From Nitrosopumilaceae archaeon (lineage in GTDB: Archaea; Thermoproteota; Nitrososphaeria; Nitrososphaerales; Nitrosopumilaceae), in NCBI GenBank assembly GCA_028279545.1, contig JANQNN010000035.1, positions 91,425 through 155,424 on the forward strand: DNA of 64,000 nucleotides, written 5' to 3'. Shown in pieces: positions 1 through 7,912 of the stretch. Below the pieces are notes generated by a model, which was given only the letters and a program-made list of their open reading frames with translations, did not search any database and had not been told where the DNA came from. The position numbers were made by a program, and so were the translations under genes. Position 1 is the first letter of the stretch; the number at the start of each line of letters is the position of its first letter.

Positions 1-2
1 CC

Positions 3-245
3 ATTACCGAATTGGAACTAATTGATGAAGTAGATATCAATGATGCAAATGTAAAAGTTGATTTGCATTTAACAAGTCCATTCTGTCCTGCAGTTTTTGG
101 ATTTAAGATTTGTCAAGATATCCATGATAATCTTTTGAAACTTGATGGAATTGATGATGTTAAAGTAAATGTTTCAAATCACTTCATGGCCGAACAGATT
201 AACAATCAGGTAAACAATAGTCCAAACCCAAAAAAGCTTGGTTAA
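3..245 (+). CDS. MIP18/DUF59-family Fe-S assembly protein (5' truncated)
   Basis: The frame is already open at the window edge, so this is the C-terminal part of a gene that starts upstream; the TTG at 12 is unlikely to be the true start because coding similarity continues before it. The visible part carries the family Cys in a SPFCPA segment followed by an amphipathic helix and a final strand rich in Val, as in the MIP18/PaaD/SufT family that helps mature iron-sulfur proteins. It ends 4 nt inside the converging sdhB gene. Placement next to sdhB, a protein with three Fe-S clusters, fits but does not prove a functional link. Family assignment is fairly firm; the exact role is inferred. Confidence 0.7.
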   Translation: MTELELIDEVDINDANVKVDLHLTSPFCPAVFGFKICQDIHDNLLKLDGIDDVKVNVSNHFMAEQINNQVNNSPNPKKLG

Positions 246-1009
246 CTCTTAAAACCTAAAAGATAGCCTCGAAGAAATTGGATTCCCATAGCTGGATCCA
301 CTCCTTTGGGACATACCTGGCTACAAGAGCCAGCAAAATGGCATCTCCAAATACCGTGAGATTCATCAATAATTTTCAATCTTGAATCTTTTCCTTTATC
401 TCTACTATCTGCTACATATCGATATGCTTGAGCCAAAGCTTGGGGACCTACAAAAGATGAATCTGTAGCCATAGTGGGGCATGCCGAATTGCACAATCCA
501 CATTTAATACAATTTGAAAATTGGATGTATTGCTCTAATTCTTCAGGTGATTGTAAGAACTCTTTTTCGTTTGAGCTTATTTCCGAATCTTCATGAATCA
601 AGAAAGGTTTGATTTTATGATGACTATTAAAAAGTCGTTCAAATCTTACTGTTAAATCACGAATTATTGGAAAATTATTCATGGGCTCTACAGTAACTAC
701 ATCTGAATCAAGTTCGCTAATTTTTGTAAAGCATGCAAGTCTTGGTTTTCCATTAATTACCATTCCACATGAACCACAAGTTGCTTGTCTACATGAATAT
801 CGAACTGCAACAGAATGGTCAAAATGTTTCTTTACTTCAAGAATAGCTTCAAGAACAGTAGTCCATTTTTCATAGGGAACGTTAAATTCCATAAATGTTT
901 TCTCGTTATCATATTCAGGATTATACCTTGTAATTCTAAGAGTAACGGACTTTCTTGAAGAAAGTGGTGTTGTCGATCGTTCTTCTGCTATTCCAGATAC
1001 TTGCGCCAT
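242..1009 (-). CDS. sdhB: Succinate dehydrogenase iron-sulfur subunit
   Basis: 255 aa, the usual length. It passes electrons from the flavoprotein to the membrane quinone site. The N-terminal ferredoxin domain has the 2Fe-2S ligands C73, C78, C81 and C93. The C-terminal domain has C167-x2-C170-x2-C173-x3-C177-Pro and C223-x5-C229-x3-C233-Pro, the set for the 4Fe-4S and 3Fe-4S clusters. All ten canonical cysteines plus the expected eleventh are present, so the protein should be active. It is the last gene of the sdhA-C-D-B operon and starts directly after the sdhD stop. Confidence 0.95.
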   Translation of the reverse strand: MAQVSGIAEERSTTPLSSRKSVTLRITRYNPEYDNEKTFMEFNVPYEKWTTVLEAILEVKKHFDHSVAVRYSCRQATCGSCGMVINGKPRLACFTKISELDSDVVTVEPMNNFPIIRDLTVRFERLFNSHHKIKPFLIHEDSEISSNEKEFLQSPEELEQYIQFSNCIKCGLCNSACPTMATDSSFVGPQALAQAYRYVADSRDKGKDSRLKIIDESHGIWRCHFAGSCSQVCPKGVDPAMGIQFLRGYLLGFKS

Positions 1010-1354
1010 CTATACCATCCCCATGTTAACCATAAATATTGTTCGCGAACCATATGCAATTAATCCAATCATTGCAGCTACACATCCATAAGACACTGCC
1101 TTCTCATATGCTCTTCCTTGTTTTAATTCAAGTAATATTACTCTCAATCCATTAAATCCATGAACAGACAAAAGAATCAAAATTATCTCTAGCATCCCTG
1201 CATATGGGATAAATTGATAATTTGCAATTACATTTGCATACTCTAGTGATTCGGCGTAATTTTGGGTTAAACGCATTAGAATATGAACTGCCACAAGTGC
1301 AACTGCTCCTAAGGCAGTCCCATAATGAATTTTCATAATTATACTTTCTCTCAT
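1010..1354 (-). CDS. sdhD: Succinate dehydrogenase membrane anchor subunit (SdhD-like)
   Basis: 114 aa with three hydrophobic segments near residues 13-31, 47-70 and 85-107. It is recognised mainly by position between sdhC and sdhB and by its size and topology; anchor subunits are poorly conserved. Several His residues near the membrane segments (for example H10 and H19) could serve as heme ligands, but I cannot assign them. The gene abuts sdhB and is 2 nt from sdhC, so co-translation is likely. Confidence 0.8.
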   Translation of the reverse strand: MRESIIMKIHYGTALGAVALVAVHILMRLTQNYAESLEYANVIANYQFIPYAGMLEIILILLSVHGFNGLRVILLELKQGRAYEKAVSYGCVAAMIGLIAYGSRTIFMVNMGMV

Positions 1355-1356
1355 TT

Positions 1357-1791
1357 TTAATGCCCCATCATTACTGAGAATCCATACATCATTGCAATAG
1401 CTGCCAAAACAATTGCAGAGTAGATTCCAATTTTATGTCTAGTATTTTGAGAAGCTGGCTTGTAAGGATAGTCTGGTCGTGCAGGAGTTCCAACTCCAAC
1501 TCCACCATGTCCAAGCATTACTCGAATTCCATTTACTGTATGAAAAACACACATCCCAATCACTATAGTCATAATAATATGGCCTTCAGTGGTTTGGGTA
1601 AGTTCCAGAAATTCTTGCCAACCCATTTCTCCTTGTAAAATTGAACTTGTTTCATAGATATGTCCAATAAAATATGCAAGCAAACCAAGTCCACTTATTC
1701 GCATTAACAAATATGCAACTCTTTCAATTCCATACCTTCGAGGATTTATCATTCCTCCAATTCCTTCTTTATTTTCGTCTTGGTTTTCCAT
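1357..1791 (-). CDS. sdhC: Succinate dehydrogenase cytochrome b subunit (SdhC-like)
   Basis: 144 aa with a basic N-terminal segment and three transmembrane helices near residues 25-45, 70-92 and 120-140. The start of the mature region (Pro-Arg-Arg-Tyr-Gly, then an Arg-x-Ser-Gly helix) resembles SdhC families, in which Ser and Arg at this place lie near the quinone site. It follows sdhA without a gap. His residues in helix 2 (FHTVNGIR segment) are the likely heme ligand region. Function is from operon context plus topology. Confidence 0.82.
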   Translation of the reverse strand: MENQDENKEGIGGMINPRRYGIERVAYLLMRISGLGLLAYFIGHIYETSSILQGEMGWQEFLELTQTTEGHIIMTIVIGMCVFHTVNGIRVMLGHGGVGVGTPARPDYPYKPASQNTRHKIGIYSAIVLAAIAMMYGFSVMMGH

Positions 1792-3504
1792 CTAGTATTT
1801 CCTCTCTACTGGTTGATAGTTTGTAATTGTTACGGGATGTGTTTTCATGATTGGCTCTTTTGGATCATAATATGCAAGTGTATGATGTAAGAAATTTGCA
1901 TCATCACGTTTTGGATAATCTGTTCTTGCATGAGCTCCACGTGATTCTTTTCTGTTAATAGCCCCAATTAGAACAATTTCTGCAGTTCTAATCAAGGAAT
2001 CAAGTTCCATAACATTAGTGAAATTTGTATTGTACTCTTTTGCCTTGTCATCAACATGTTTCCATGTTTCCTCTTTTAGCTGTCTGACAGTCTTTAATCC
2101 TTCAATCAAATTTTGCTCATTTCTGTAAACGTATGCTTTGTCATTCATGGTATCAGTTAATTTTTGTCTGATTTCATACGGATTTGCATCTCCATTTCCT
2201 CTAAAGATTCCATCAAAAATTCTTTTTTCTTCAAGAGTAACTAGATGATTAGGCCATTGATTTGAGTTTGAATATTTTTCAATATACTCTACTGCAAGAT
2301 TTCCTGTAATTTTTCCCCATACTATACATTCAGAGGTAGAATTGGCTCCAAGTCTATTTGAACCGTGAACACTGTTACACGCTGCTTCTCCTGCAGCCCA
2401 AACACCTTGCAATTCTGTTGCTCCATCAATGTTAGTATGAATTCCTCCCATCATGTAATGACAAACAGGTCGGATGTCTAGGATTTCCTCAGCTGGGTCT
2501 ACTCCTGAAAACTTTATTGAGATTTCTCGTATTCCACCTAATTTTTCTTTAATTTTTTCATCACCAATATGTCTCAAATCAAGTTTCATACAATCTACAC
2601 CAGTTTCATGTTTGAATCCATTTCCTTGTTCAATCTCAGTCATGATAGCTCTTGAAACAATATCTCTTGGAGCTAACTCCATCTTTCCTGCAGCATATTT
2701 TTTCATAAAACGTTCACCCTTGTTGTTAAGCAAATATCCTCCTTCTCCTCTTGCACCTTCTGTAATCAATATTCCAGAAGGAAGAATTCCTGTTGGATGA
2801 AACTGAACAAACTCCATATCTTTTAGCGCCATTCCAGCTCGATAGGCCATATCGATTCCATCAGGAGTTGAAGATAATGCATATGTCGAAAAACTATAGA
2901 GTCTTCCTGCCCCTCCTGTTGCGATAATCAAAGCTTTTCCTTTAATTTGATAAAAGTTACCTGAAGAAATTTCAATTGCAGTAAGACCCATGAATTTATT
3001 TCCATCATGGATAATGGATGTTGCAAACCATTCGTTTAGATATTCAATATTTTCATATTTTTGGCAAGTATCATACAAAGTTTGCATTTCGAAAAATCCA
3101 ACTTTATCAGACGCATAAGTTGCTCTTGGAAAACTATAGCCACCAAAGTTTCGTTGATCAATTCTTCCATCTTTTCTTCTTGACCATGGCATACCCCAGT
3201 GGTCTAATTGACGAACTTCTCTGGGCATTTCCTCACAAAGTCGTTTTGCAACATCTTGGTCTGCAAGAAAATCACTGCCCTTTACAGTATCATAAATGTG
3301 GGATTCAATGGTATCTCCTTCATCTTCAAAGAGAACAGCAGCAGTTCCACCTTCAGCTGATACTGAGTGAGAACGCATTACCTGAACTTTTGATACAATT
3401 CCGATTTTGATTTTGGAGTTCTTCCTAGCAGCTTCTACGGCTGCACGAAGGCCTGCCAATCCTGAGCCACAAATAATCAAATCAAATTCGATTGTTCCTA
3501 CCAT
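1792..3504 (-). CDS. sdhA: Succinate dehydrogenase flavoprotein subunit
   Basis: 570 aa, full length. It oxidises succinate to fumarate in the TCA cycle. Visible: N-terminal FAD motif GSGLAG; the SHSVSAEGG segment whose His normally binds FAD covalently; FHPTGI and the RGEGGYL segment of the active site; the HYMMGGI substrate-binding loop; and HGSNRLGANS near the C-terminal capping region. First gene of the sdhACDB operon. The start codon ATG at 3504 is 86 nt from the divergent PadR gene, so the two share one regulatory interval. Confidence 0.96.
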   Translation of the reverse strand: MVGTIEFDLIICGSGLAGLRAAVEAARKNSKIKIGIVSKVQVMRSHSVSAEGGTAAVLFEDEGDTIESHIYDTVKGSDFLADQDVAKRLCEEMPREVRQLDHWGMPWSRRKDGRIDQRNFGGYSFPRATYASDKVGFFEMQTLYDTCQKYENIEYLNEWFATSIIHDGNKFMGLTAIEISSGNFYQIKGKALIIATGGAGRLYSFSTYALSSTPDGIDMAYRAGMALKDMEFVQFHPTGILPSGILITEGARGEGGYLLNNKGERFMKKYAAGKMELAPRDIVSRAIMTEIEQGNGFKHETGVDCMKLDLRHIGDEKIKEKLGGIREISIKFSGVDPAEEILDIRPVCHYMMGGIHTNIDGATELQGVWAAGEAACNSVHGSNRLGANSTSECIVWGKITGNLAVEYIEKYSNSNQWPNHLVTLEEKRIFDGIFRGNGDANPYEIRQKLTDTMNDKAYVYRNEQNLIEGLKTVRQLKEETWKHVDDKAKEYNTNFTNVMELDSLIRTAEIVLIGAINRKESRGAHARTDYPKRDDANFLHHTLAYYDPKEPIMKTHPVTITNYQPVERKY

Positions 3505-3569
3505 TTAGACTGACTACTTTGGAGGCAGGTTAAATATGTAATAATTAGACCTCGTCAAATCATTAATAT

Positions 3570-3595
3570 ATATCGCTAGCGATATCACTAGTGAT
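3570..3595. promoter_or_regulatory. Two overlapping palindromes: probable PadR operator
   Basis: A perfect 16-bp palindrome, ATATCGCTAGCGATAT (3570-3585), is followed by a perfect 12-bp palindrome, ATCACTAGTGAT (3584-3595). Both have a CTAG core. The second covers the GTG/ATG start of the PadR gene and the first lies at the expected place of its TATA box (ATTAATATA, 3562-3570). Binding here would block transcription of padR and could affect the divergent sdh operon. Use as an operator is inferred. Confidence 0.6.
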
Positions 3596-4103
3596 GGTAT
3601 CAGATTGGGTTTCAAGGGTTGGAAGTTCAGTTCCAAGAGGATTTTCCAGATATTATATCTTAGAACTCTTAAAAGAAAAAAATCGAACTGGAAAAGAGAT
3701 CATCGACTATGCCATTGAGCAAAGTGAGGGAAAATGGAAACCATCACCAGGTTTGATTTATCCTCTATTGGGAAGATTGCTAGATGAGGAGTTAATTGAA
3801 GAGGCCAAAGATGGAAGATATCAACTAACAAAGAAAGGTAAAGAGACTGCTGCAGATGTGGAAAAAATTAATGAATTTATCAAAAACCAAGTTGATGTGC
3901 TTTTAAGGTTGGGAAATGTAGGAAGGTTTGTTGTTACGGATTTGCTTGAAAAAATATTTAGTATGGGTTCCCTTTTGAGTTCAAATCTTCCACCTATGAC
4001 TGAAGAACAAACTACAAAGTACAAAACATTCTTGGAAAAAGAACTTGATAAATTAAAGCAGCCTAAAATCACAAAGAAAGTCAAAAAAATAAAAATCGAA
4101 TAA
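3591..4103 (+). CDS. PadR-family transcriptional regulator
   Basis: 170 aa. The N-terminal winged helix (about residues 20-90) shows the PadR pattern: Gly-Phe-Ser-Arg-Tyr-Tyr-Ile-Leu, then SPGLIYPLLGRLLDE and the wing YQLTKKGKE. The C-terminal half is a helical dimerisation region ending in a Lys-rich tail. GTG at 3591 and ATG at 3594 are both possible starts; the latter fits a leaderless transcript with TATA about 27 nt upstream. It faces the sdh operon across a palindromic interval, so autoregulation and control of sdh are plausible. Ligand unknown. Confidence 0.85.
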   Translation: MMVSDWVSRVGSSVPRGFSRYYILELLKEKNRTGKEIIDYAIEQSEGKWKPSPGLIYPLLGRLLDEELIEEAKDGRYQLTKKGKETAADVEKINEFIKNQVDVLLRLGNVGRFVVTDLLEKIFSMGSLLSSNLPPMTEEQTTKYKTFLEKELDKLKQPKITKKVKKIKIE

Positions 4104-4302
4104 ATATTTTTAAAATTTATTCCTAAAAATCAAAAATTGAGTTTTTTAATAAAAAATAGAGTATACTGTCTATTTCTAATTTAGCAGGTAATTTTTCTTA
4201 ATTTTCTAAAATCCCACAAAATGAATTTTTTGGTCATCTAAAAGATGAAAAAAATTAGGTGTTTCTCTGAAATCATAAATAATCCAGGAATTAGGATATT
4301 TT

Positions 4303-5169
4303 ATGGCAAACCTCAAAAAAATGTTAAAATCAAAAAAACCTATTGTAATTCCAGGCGTATATGACGCAATAGGCGCGAAAATTGCAGAAAAAGTTGGTTT
4401 TGATGCCATGTTTCAAACTGGGTATGGAACTTCAGCAACTTTGTTTGGGATGCCAGACTATGGGTTTATTGGATCTACAGAAACAGTTGACAATGCAAGA
4501 AGAATTTGCCGAGCAGTATCAGTTCCTGTAATTGTAGATTCAGATACTGGATATGGAAATGCACTTAGTGTTTGGAAGTTAGTACAAGAATTAGAATCAG
4601 CAGGCGCATCAGGAATTTTTCTAGAGGATCAAAAATGGCCAAAAAGATGTGGTCATATGAAAGGAAAAGAAGTAATTTCACAAGAAGAATACACTGAAAA
4701 ATTAGGAGCAGCAATTGATGCACGACAAAGTAAAGATTTCATTATTGTTGCAAGAACTGATGCGCGAGCTACTGAAGGATTAGATAATGCAATAGAGAGA
4801 GGACTTGAAAATAAAAAGACAGGTGCTGATGCTATATTTATCGAAGCTCCAAGGTCAAATGATGAAATGAAAAAAATTGGAAAATCAATAAACGCTCCAT
4901 TGGTTGCAAACATGATTGAAGGAGGGGCAACTCCACTAAATTCCTCAGCTGCACTACATAAAATGGGATTTAACATTATTTTGTATCCTTTATCAGTATT
5001 ATTTGCAAATACTTTTGCAACAATGAATATCCTAAAAGAACTAAAGAAAAGTGGAACTACTGCCAAATTAAAACAAAAAGTTGTAAACTTTGATCAGTTC
5101 AATGATTTAGTTGATTTACCAAAGTTTAGAAAACTAGAGAAGAGATACGAATTTACAAAAAGAGAATAA
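4303..5169 (+). CDS. Isocitrate lyase/PEP mutase superfamily enzyme, methylisocitrate-lyase type
   Basis: 288 aa TIM-barrel protein. Visible motifs are the N-terminal PGVYDA, the metal-binding DSDTGYG, the LEDQ strand end, and KRCGH, the catalytic loop that carries the lyase Cys and separates lyases (isocitrate, methylisocitrate) from PEP mutases. Length matches PrpB-type 2-methylisocitrate lyases and oxaloacetate decarboxylases rather than the longer isocitrate lyase. No methylcitrate synthase or propionate genes are near, so the substrate stays open. Preceded by about 200 nt of noncoding DNA with an AT-rich promoter region. Confidence 0.75.
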   Translation: MANLKKMLKSKKPIVIPGVYDAIGAKIAEKVGFDAMFQTGYGTSATLFGMPDYGFIGSTETVDNARRICRAVSVPVIVDSDTGYGNALSVWKLVQELESAGASGIFLEDQKWPKRCGHMKGKEVISQEEYTEKLGAAIDARQSKDFIIVARTDARATEGLDNAIERGLENKKTGADAIFIEAPRSNDEMKKIGKSINAPLVANMIEGGATPLNSSAALHKMGFNIILYPLSVLFANTFATMNILKELKKSGTTAKLKQKVVNFDQFNDLVDLPKFRKLEKRYEFTKRE

Positions 5170-5194
5170 AAATTACAAGTAAATAGAATCTTAC

Positions 5195-5476
5195 TTAGTT
5201 TCTCTTTACTTCAATTTCTATGGTTGAAACATTTCGTGTTCTACCGTCTTGTGACTCTAATGATTCTGAGCCAATTTTTATTTCGCCGATAGAATATCCT
5301 GCATGTTCGGTTTTGCGCGCAATGATTTGGGCAACATCTACAGCACGTCCAATGCTCATGCCCCTTGCTTTGATGTTAACGGATGGTAAATTTGCCAATT
5401 GAATTAGGGCAGATGTAACATATGCCATCAATGGTTTTTTACCAATGAATATTGTGTCTCTTGTTTCGGTCGACAT
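5195..5476 (-). CDS. albA: Alba chromatin protein
   Basis: 93 aa, the normal length for Alba. It coats DNA and RNA as a dimer. The start ATG at 5476 was chosen because the family begins here (acidic leader, then IFIGKKPLMAYV), because the Lys-Lys pair at residues 13-14 is the acetylation and DNA-contact site in this family, and because a TATA box lies 25-30 nt upstream; longer upstream frames have no similarity. Residues 35-55 (KARGMSIGRAVDVAQ) form the conserved dimer and nucleic-acid face. Confidence 0.93.
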   Translation of the reverse strand: MSTETRDTIFIGKKPLMAYVTSALIQLANLPSVNIKARGMSIGRAVDVAQIIARKTEHAGYSIGEIKIGSESLESQDGRTRNVSTIEIEVKRN

Positions 5477-5498
5477 TAGGGTTTGGTTATTTAAGGAT

Positions 5499-5512
5499 AA
5501 TTTAAAGCTAAA
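5499..5512 (-). promoter_or_regulatory. Alba core promoter (BRE + TATA)
   Basis: On the minus strand this reads TTTAGCTTTAAATT. It is 25-30 nt before the Alba ATG, which fits a leaderless transcript. The same TAGCTTTAAA core is found before both ferredoxin genes near 18.2 and 18.8 kb, suggesting a strong-promoter type in this organism. Confidence 0.6.
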
Positions 5513-5579
5513 AGTAATTTTTAGCATCAGAAAATAAATTTCCACGAGAATGCAATTATTATTAGTATGAAATTGCGAA

Positions 5580-6146
5580 ATGAATAGTAATTTGGGGCAA
5601 GATATTAAATTACTAGAAACCGGCACAATTGACGAAAAAATCCAAATTTTAGAAAGTTTGGATTCTACTGATGATTTTGAAATAATTAAAAAAATGATAA
5701 ATTGTTTGGATGATCCAGATATCAAAGTTAGAGGTGAAGCTTTTGCCTCTCTAATTTTAAACAAAAATAATATCTCAAATGTTTTAATTGAGAATCTAAA
5801 TGATGAGAGAAAAAACATAAGAGGTTTTGGAGCTTTGGTTTTGGCAAACCGAAATGATTCATTTGCAATTCCCAAATTAATTGAATTAACAGAAGATGAA
5901 CGTTCAATGGTAAGATCTTGTGCATTTGGAGCTTTGGGTCACCTTAAAGCAAAAGAGGCTAAAGATTCAATCCATAGAGGTTTGACTGATTCAAATATCG
6001 AAGTAAAAAAAAGTGCCTTGCAAGCTTTGTTAAAAATTGATGGAGAAATTTCTGAAAAAGAAATCTCTGAGATTTCGGAAGAAAAGGATTCAGAAGTAGA
6101 TCAATTAATTGCTAAATTAAAAAAAAGTGGACCGGAAGGGATTTGA
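5580..6146 (+). CDS. HEAT-repeat protein
   Basis: 188 aa made of about five alpha-helical HEAT/PBS-lyase-like repeats between residues 15 and 165. Each carries the pattern Asp-x-x-x-x-(V/I)-(R/K)-x-x-A and a following Leu-rich helix, for example DPDIKVRGEAFASL and DERSMVRSCAFGAL. Such proteins act as binding scaffolds; the partner cannot be told from sequence. The last 19 nt of the gene run into the tRNA-Ala gene on the other strand. Start ATG 5580 is the only good choice. Confidence 0.75.
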   Translation: MNSNLGQDIKLLETGTIDEKIQILESLDSTDDFEIIKKMINCLDDPDIKVRGEAFASLILNKNNISNVLIENLNDERKNIRGFGALVLANRNDSFAIPKLIELTEDERSMVRSCAFGALGHLKAKEAKDSIHRGLTDSNIEVKKSALQALLKIDGEISEKEISEISEEKDSEVDQLIAKLKKSGPEGI

Positions 6147-6201
6147 ACCCTCGATCCGATGCATGCCATGCACCTATCCTACCGGACTAGACGACCGGCC
6201 C
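6128..6201 (-). tRNA. tRNA-Ala(GGC)
   Basis: On the minus strand a full cloverleaf forms. The acceptor stem GGGCCGG/CCGGTCC includes the G3-U70 wobble pair that marks tRNA-Ala, with A73 as discriminator. Anticodon stem GGTGC/GCATC encloses loop ATGGCAT, giving anticodon GGC. The T arm is GAGGG-TTCAAAT-CCCTT. No intron and no encoded CCA. Its 3' end overlaps the end of the HEAT-repeat gene. Confidence 0.95.
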
Positions 6202-6324
6202 ATTAGTCGATATTCTGACCGAATTACAAATTACGAATTGGTTATTAACGTTTAGCGGTCAGAACAAAAATTTGGTGAGAAATAGCACAAGATATTTAAC
6301 CACAGATTTCCTTGATTGTTCGGT

Positions 6325-7170
6325 ATGGTAGTAGATAACGAGGCAACGATTACATATATTCAATTATTAAAAGAGGACTTACTAATTATGAGACTGGTCC
6401 CAGATGATGGACCAGTACCAGAATACAAAGCTGGACAATTTATCACCTTGGGATTACCAAATCCTGAAGAAGATGGAAAAATTGTTAGAAGAGCATATTC
6501 AATTGCGTCACATCCTGAAAATCGAGATTACATTGAGCTTGTAATTAGATGGGTTAGAAAACCATTACCTGGCAGATTAACAACACAAATTTTCAATGCA
6601 AAAGAAGGAGACAAAATAAAGTGGTTAAAGCCTACTGGCTTGGCGCTTTTGATTAACGAGACTCTACCAAATGGAGAAAAAGATATGAGACGAATGGTCT
6701 GCATTGGCGGAGGAACAGGAATAGCTCCTTTTGTAAGCTTTGCACAACATTTGCATGCAACAAATGACAAAAGAGAAATCATTGTTTTACATGGCGCAAG
6801 CTACGTAGATGAACTAAGTTACAAAGATTTGCTAACTGATTTAGAAAATGATAGTATTAAGCGAGGAAGAGATGATTGGAACTTTAGGTACAGGGCAGCA
6901 ATCAGTAGACCACAAGAATGGTTTAACAGGTCTTGGGCTGGCCAAGTAGGAAGAGTTGAAACATTTCTTAGACCTAGAGAAAACGGCATGTCTCCTCTAG
7001 AGGAACTAATTGGTGATAAAATTACCAAAGAAAATACCATCTTTTACTGCTGTGGGTGGCAAGGAACCATAGATGGAGTGATGGACTTTTTATCTCCAAG
7101 AGGATTTGTCACTTTCCACAACAAACGAGAAGATGGTTCCTTTGAAGTCAAAGACGAATCCTACGGATAG
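6325..7170 (+). CDS. FAD/NAD(P)-binding reductase (ferredoxin-NADP reductase type)
   Basis: 281 aa. The N-terminal FAD barrel has RRAYSIAS, the flavin-binding R-x-Y-S motif; the C-terminal NAD(P) domain has CIGGGTGIAPF and the family's closing FYCCGWQGTIDGV segment. It should move electrons between NAD(P)H and a ferredoxin or similar carrier; the two ferredoxins near 18 kb are possible partners. ATG 6325 is preferred to the TTG nine bases upstream because a TATA-like TATTTAA lies 26-32 nt before it, giving a leaderless transcript. Confidence 0.85.
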   Translation: MVVDNEATITYIQLLKEDLLIMRLVPDDGPVPEYKAGQFITLGLPNPEEDGKIVRRAYSIASHPENRDYIELVIRWVRKPLPGRLTTQIFNAKEGDKIKWLKPTGLALLINETLPNGEKDMRRMVCIGGGTGIAPFVSFAQHLHATNDKREIIVLHGASYVDELSYKDLLTDLENDSIKRGRDDWNFRYRAAISRPQEWFNRSWAGQVGRVETFLRPRENGMSPLEELIGDKITKENTIFYCCGWQGTIDGVMDFLSPRGFVTFHNKREDGSFEVKDESYG

Positions 7171-7212
7171 TTATTTTCTTTTTTTAAAAATTATTTTATT
7201 TTAAAAAGAATC
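7171..7212 (+). terminator. Poly-T transcription terminator
   Basis: T-rich tracts (TTATTTTCTTTTTTT and TTATTTTATTTT) follow directly after the reductase stop codon. Archaeal RNA polymerase terminates at such runs without a hairpin. Confidence 0.4.
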
Positions 7213-7279
7213 TATTTTTTATCCCAAATTGATTTAAAACTCGATCATTGAAATATGGCTCCTTTTTAGCCATTGATGG

Positions 7280-7882
7280 TTGACGACAATTCTATATCTT
7301 GCACATCTAAATCCCCTGACAAATGCGCATATTGATATCATTAATCAGCTAAAAAAAGACGGAGAAACCGTCAAGGTTATGCCCGTAATTTTCATGAAAG
7401 GAGACAAGGAGGTAACTGCCAAGAGTTTTCCATTTAATTTTGACACCAGAAAGAAAATGATAGAGGCAGTTTTTGGTGACTCTGTTTCAATTACAGATGA
7501 TTATACGTTTAATGCACCTTTCAAGAAATATTTGCCACCACTTTTGTCTCTAAAATCCTGGAAATTAAGAAAAAAAATTCTAACTGGAGTAAAGGGGGAT
7601 TACTATTCTTACACTGGCGACAAAGCTGAAGGATACATGCTAAAACTATACAGACTAAAGCCACAGATTGGAGAAAGAAGACAACTTTCTGCAGCCTCTG
7701 TCAAAGAAAAAATGTATGATCAAGTCTTGGGTAATAATTCTGATTGGAAAGCTGATGTACCTGAAGCTGTTGGAAAAATAATTGAAGAAAATTGGGATGT
7801 AATTGAAAAATATGCAAAACTTGAGGATAAAACAAGAAGAGTTTTGGGAATGAAGTTTCCAATTGAAGGTTGGTCCGAATAG
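7280..7882 (+). CDS. Nucleotidyltransferase-superfamily protein, NMNAT-like
   Basis: 200 aa. The first strand and loop, LYLAHLNPLTNAHI, match the (H/T)xGH-type signature of cytidylyl/adenylyltransferases, with N-x-x-x-N-A-H in place of the classical motif. RRQLSAASVKEKM near residue 140 occupies the place of the ISSTxxR motif, with Lys instead of Arg. It may make a nucleotide-activated cofactor or alcohol, but the substrate is not readable. Start TTG 7280 is forced by an in-frame TGA two codons upstream. Confidence 0.65.
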   Translation: MTTILYLAHLNPLTNAHIDIINQLKKDGETVKVMPVIFMKGDKEVTAKSFPFNFDTRKKMIEAVFGDSVSITDDYTFNAPFKKYLPPLLSLKSWKLRKKILTGVKGDYYSYTGDKAEGYMLKLYRLKPQIGERRQLSAASVKEKMYDQVLGNNSDWKADVPEAVGKIIEENWDVIEKYAKLEDKTRRVLGMKFPIEGWSE

Positions 7883-7912
7883 ATTAAGTACTATAGGAAT
7901 TGAGATTTTTTT

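Noticed and set aside
2474-3410. Long open frames antisense to sdhA, as also antisense to mcm, hel308 and hisS
   Set aside because: They lack domain patterns and ribosome or promoter signals and follow from codon bias of the strong genes opposite.
5477-5875. An N-terminal extension of Alba to 226 aa
   Set aside because: The extra residues have no similarity to Alba, overlap the HEAT gene on the other strand, and lie upstream of a TATA box that fits the ATG at 5476.
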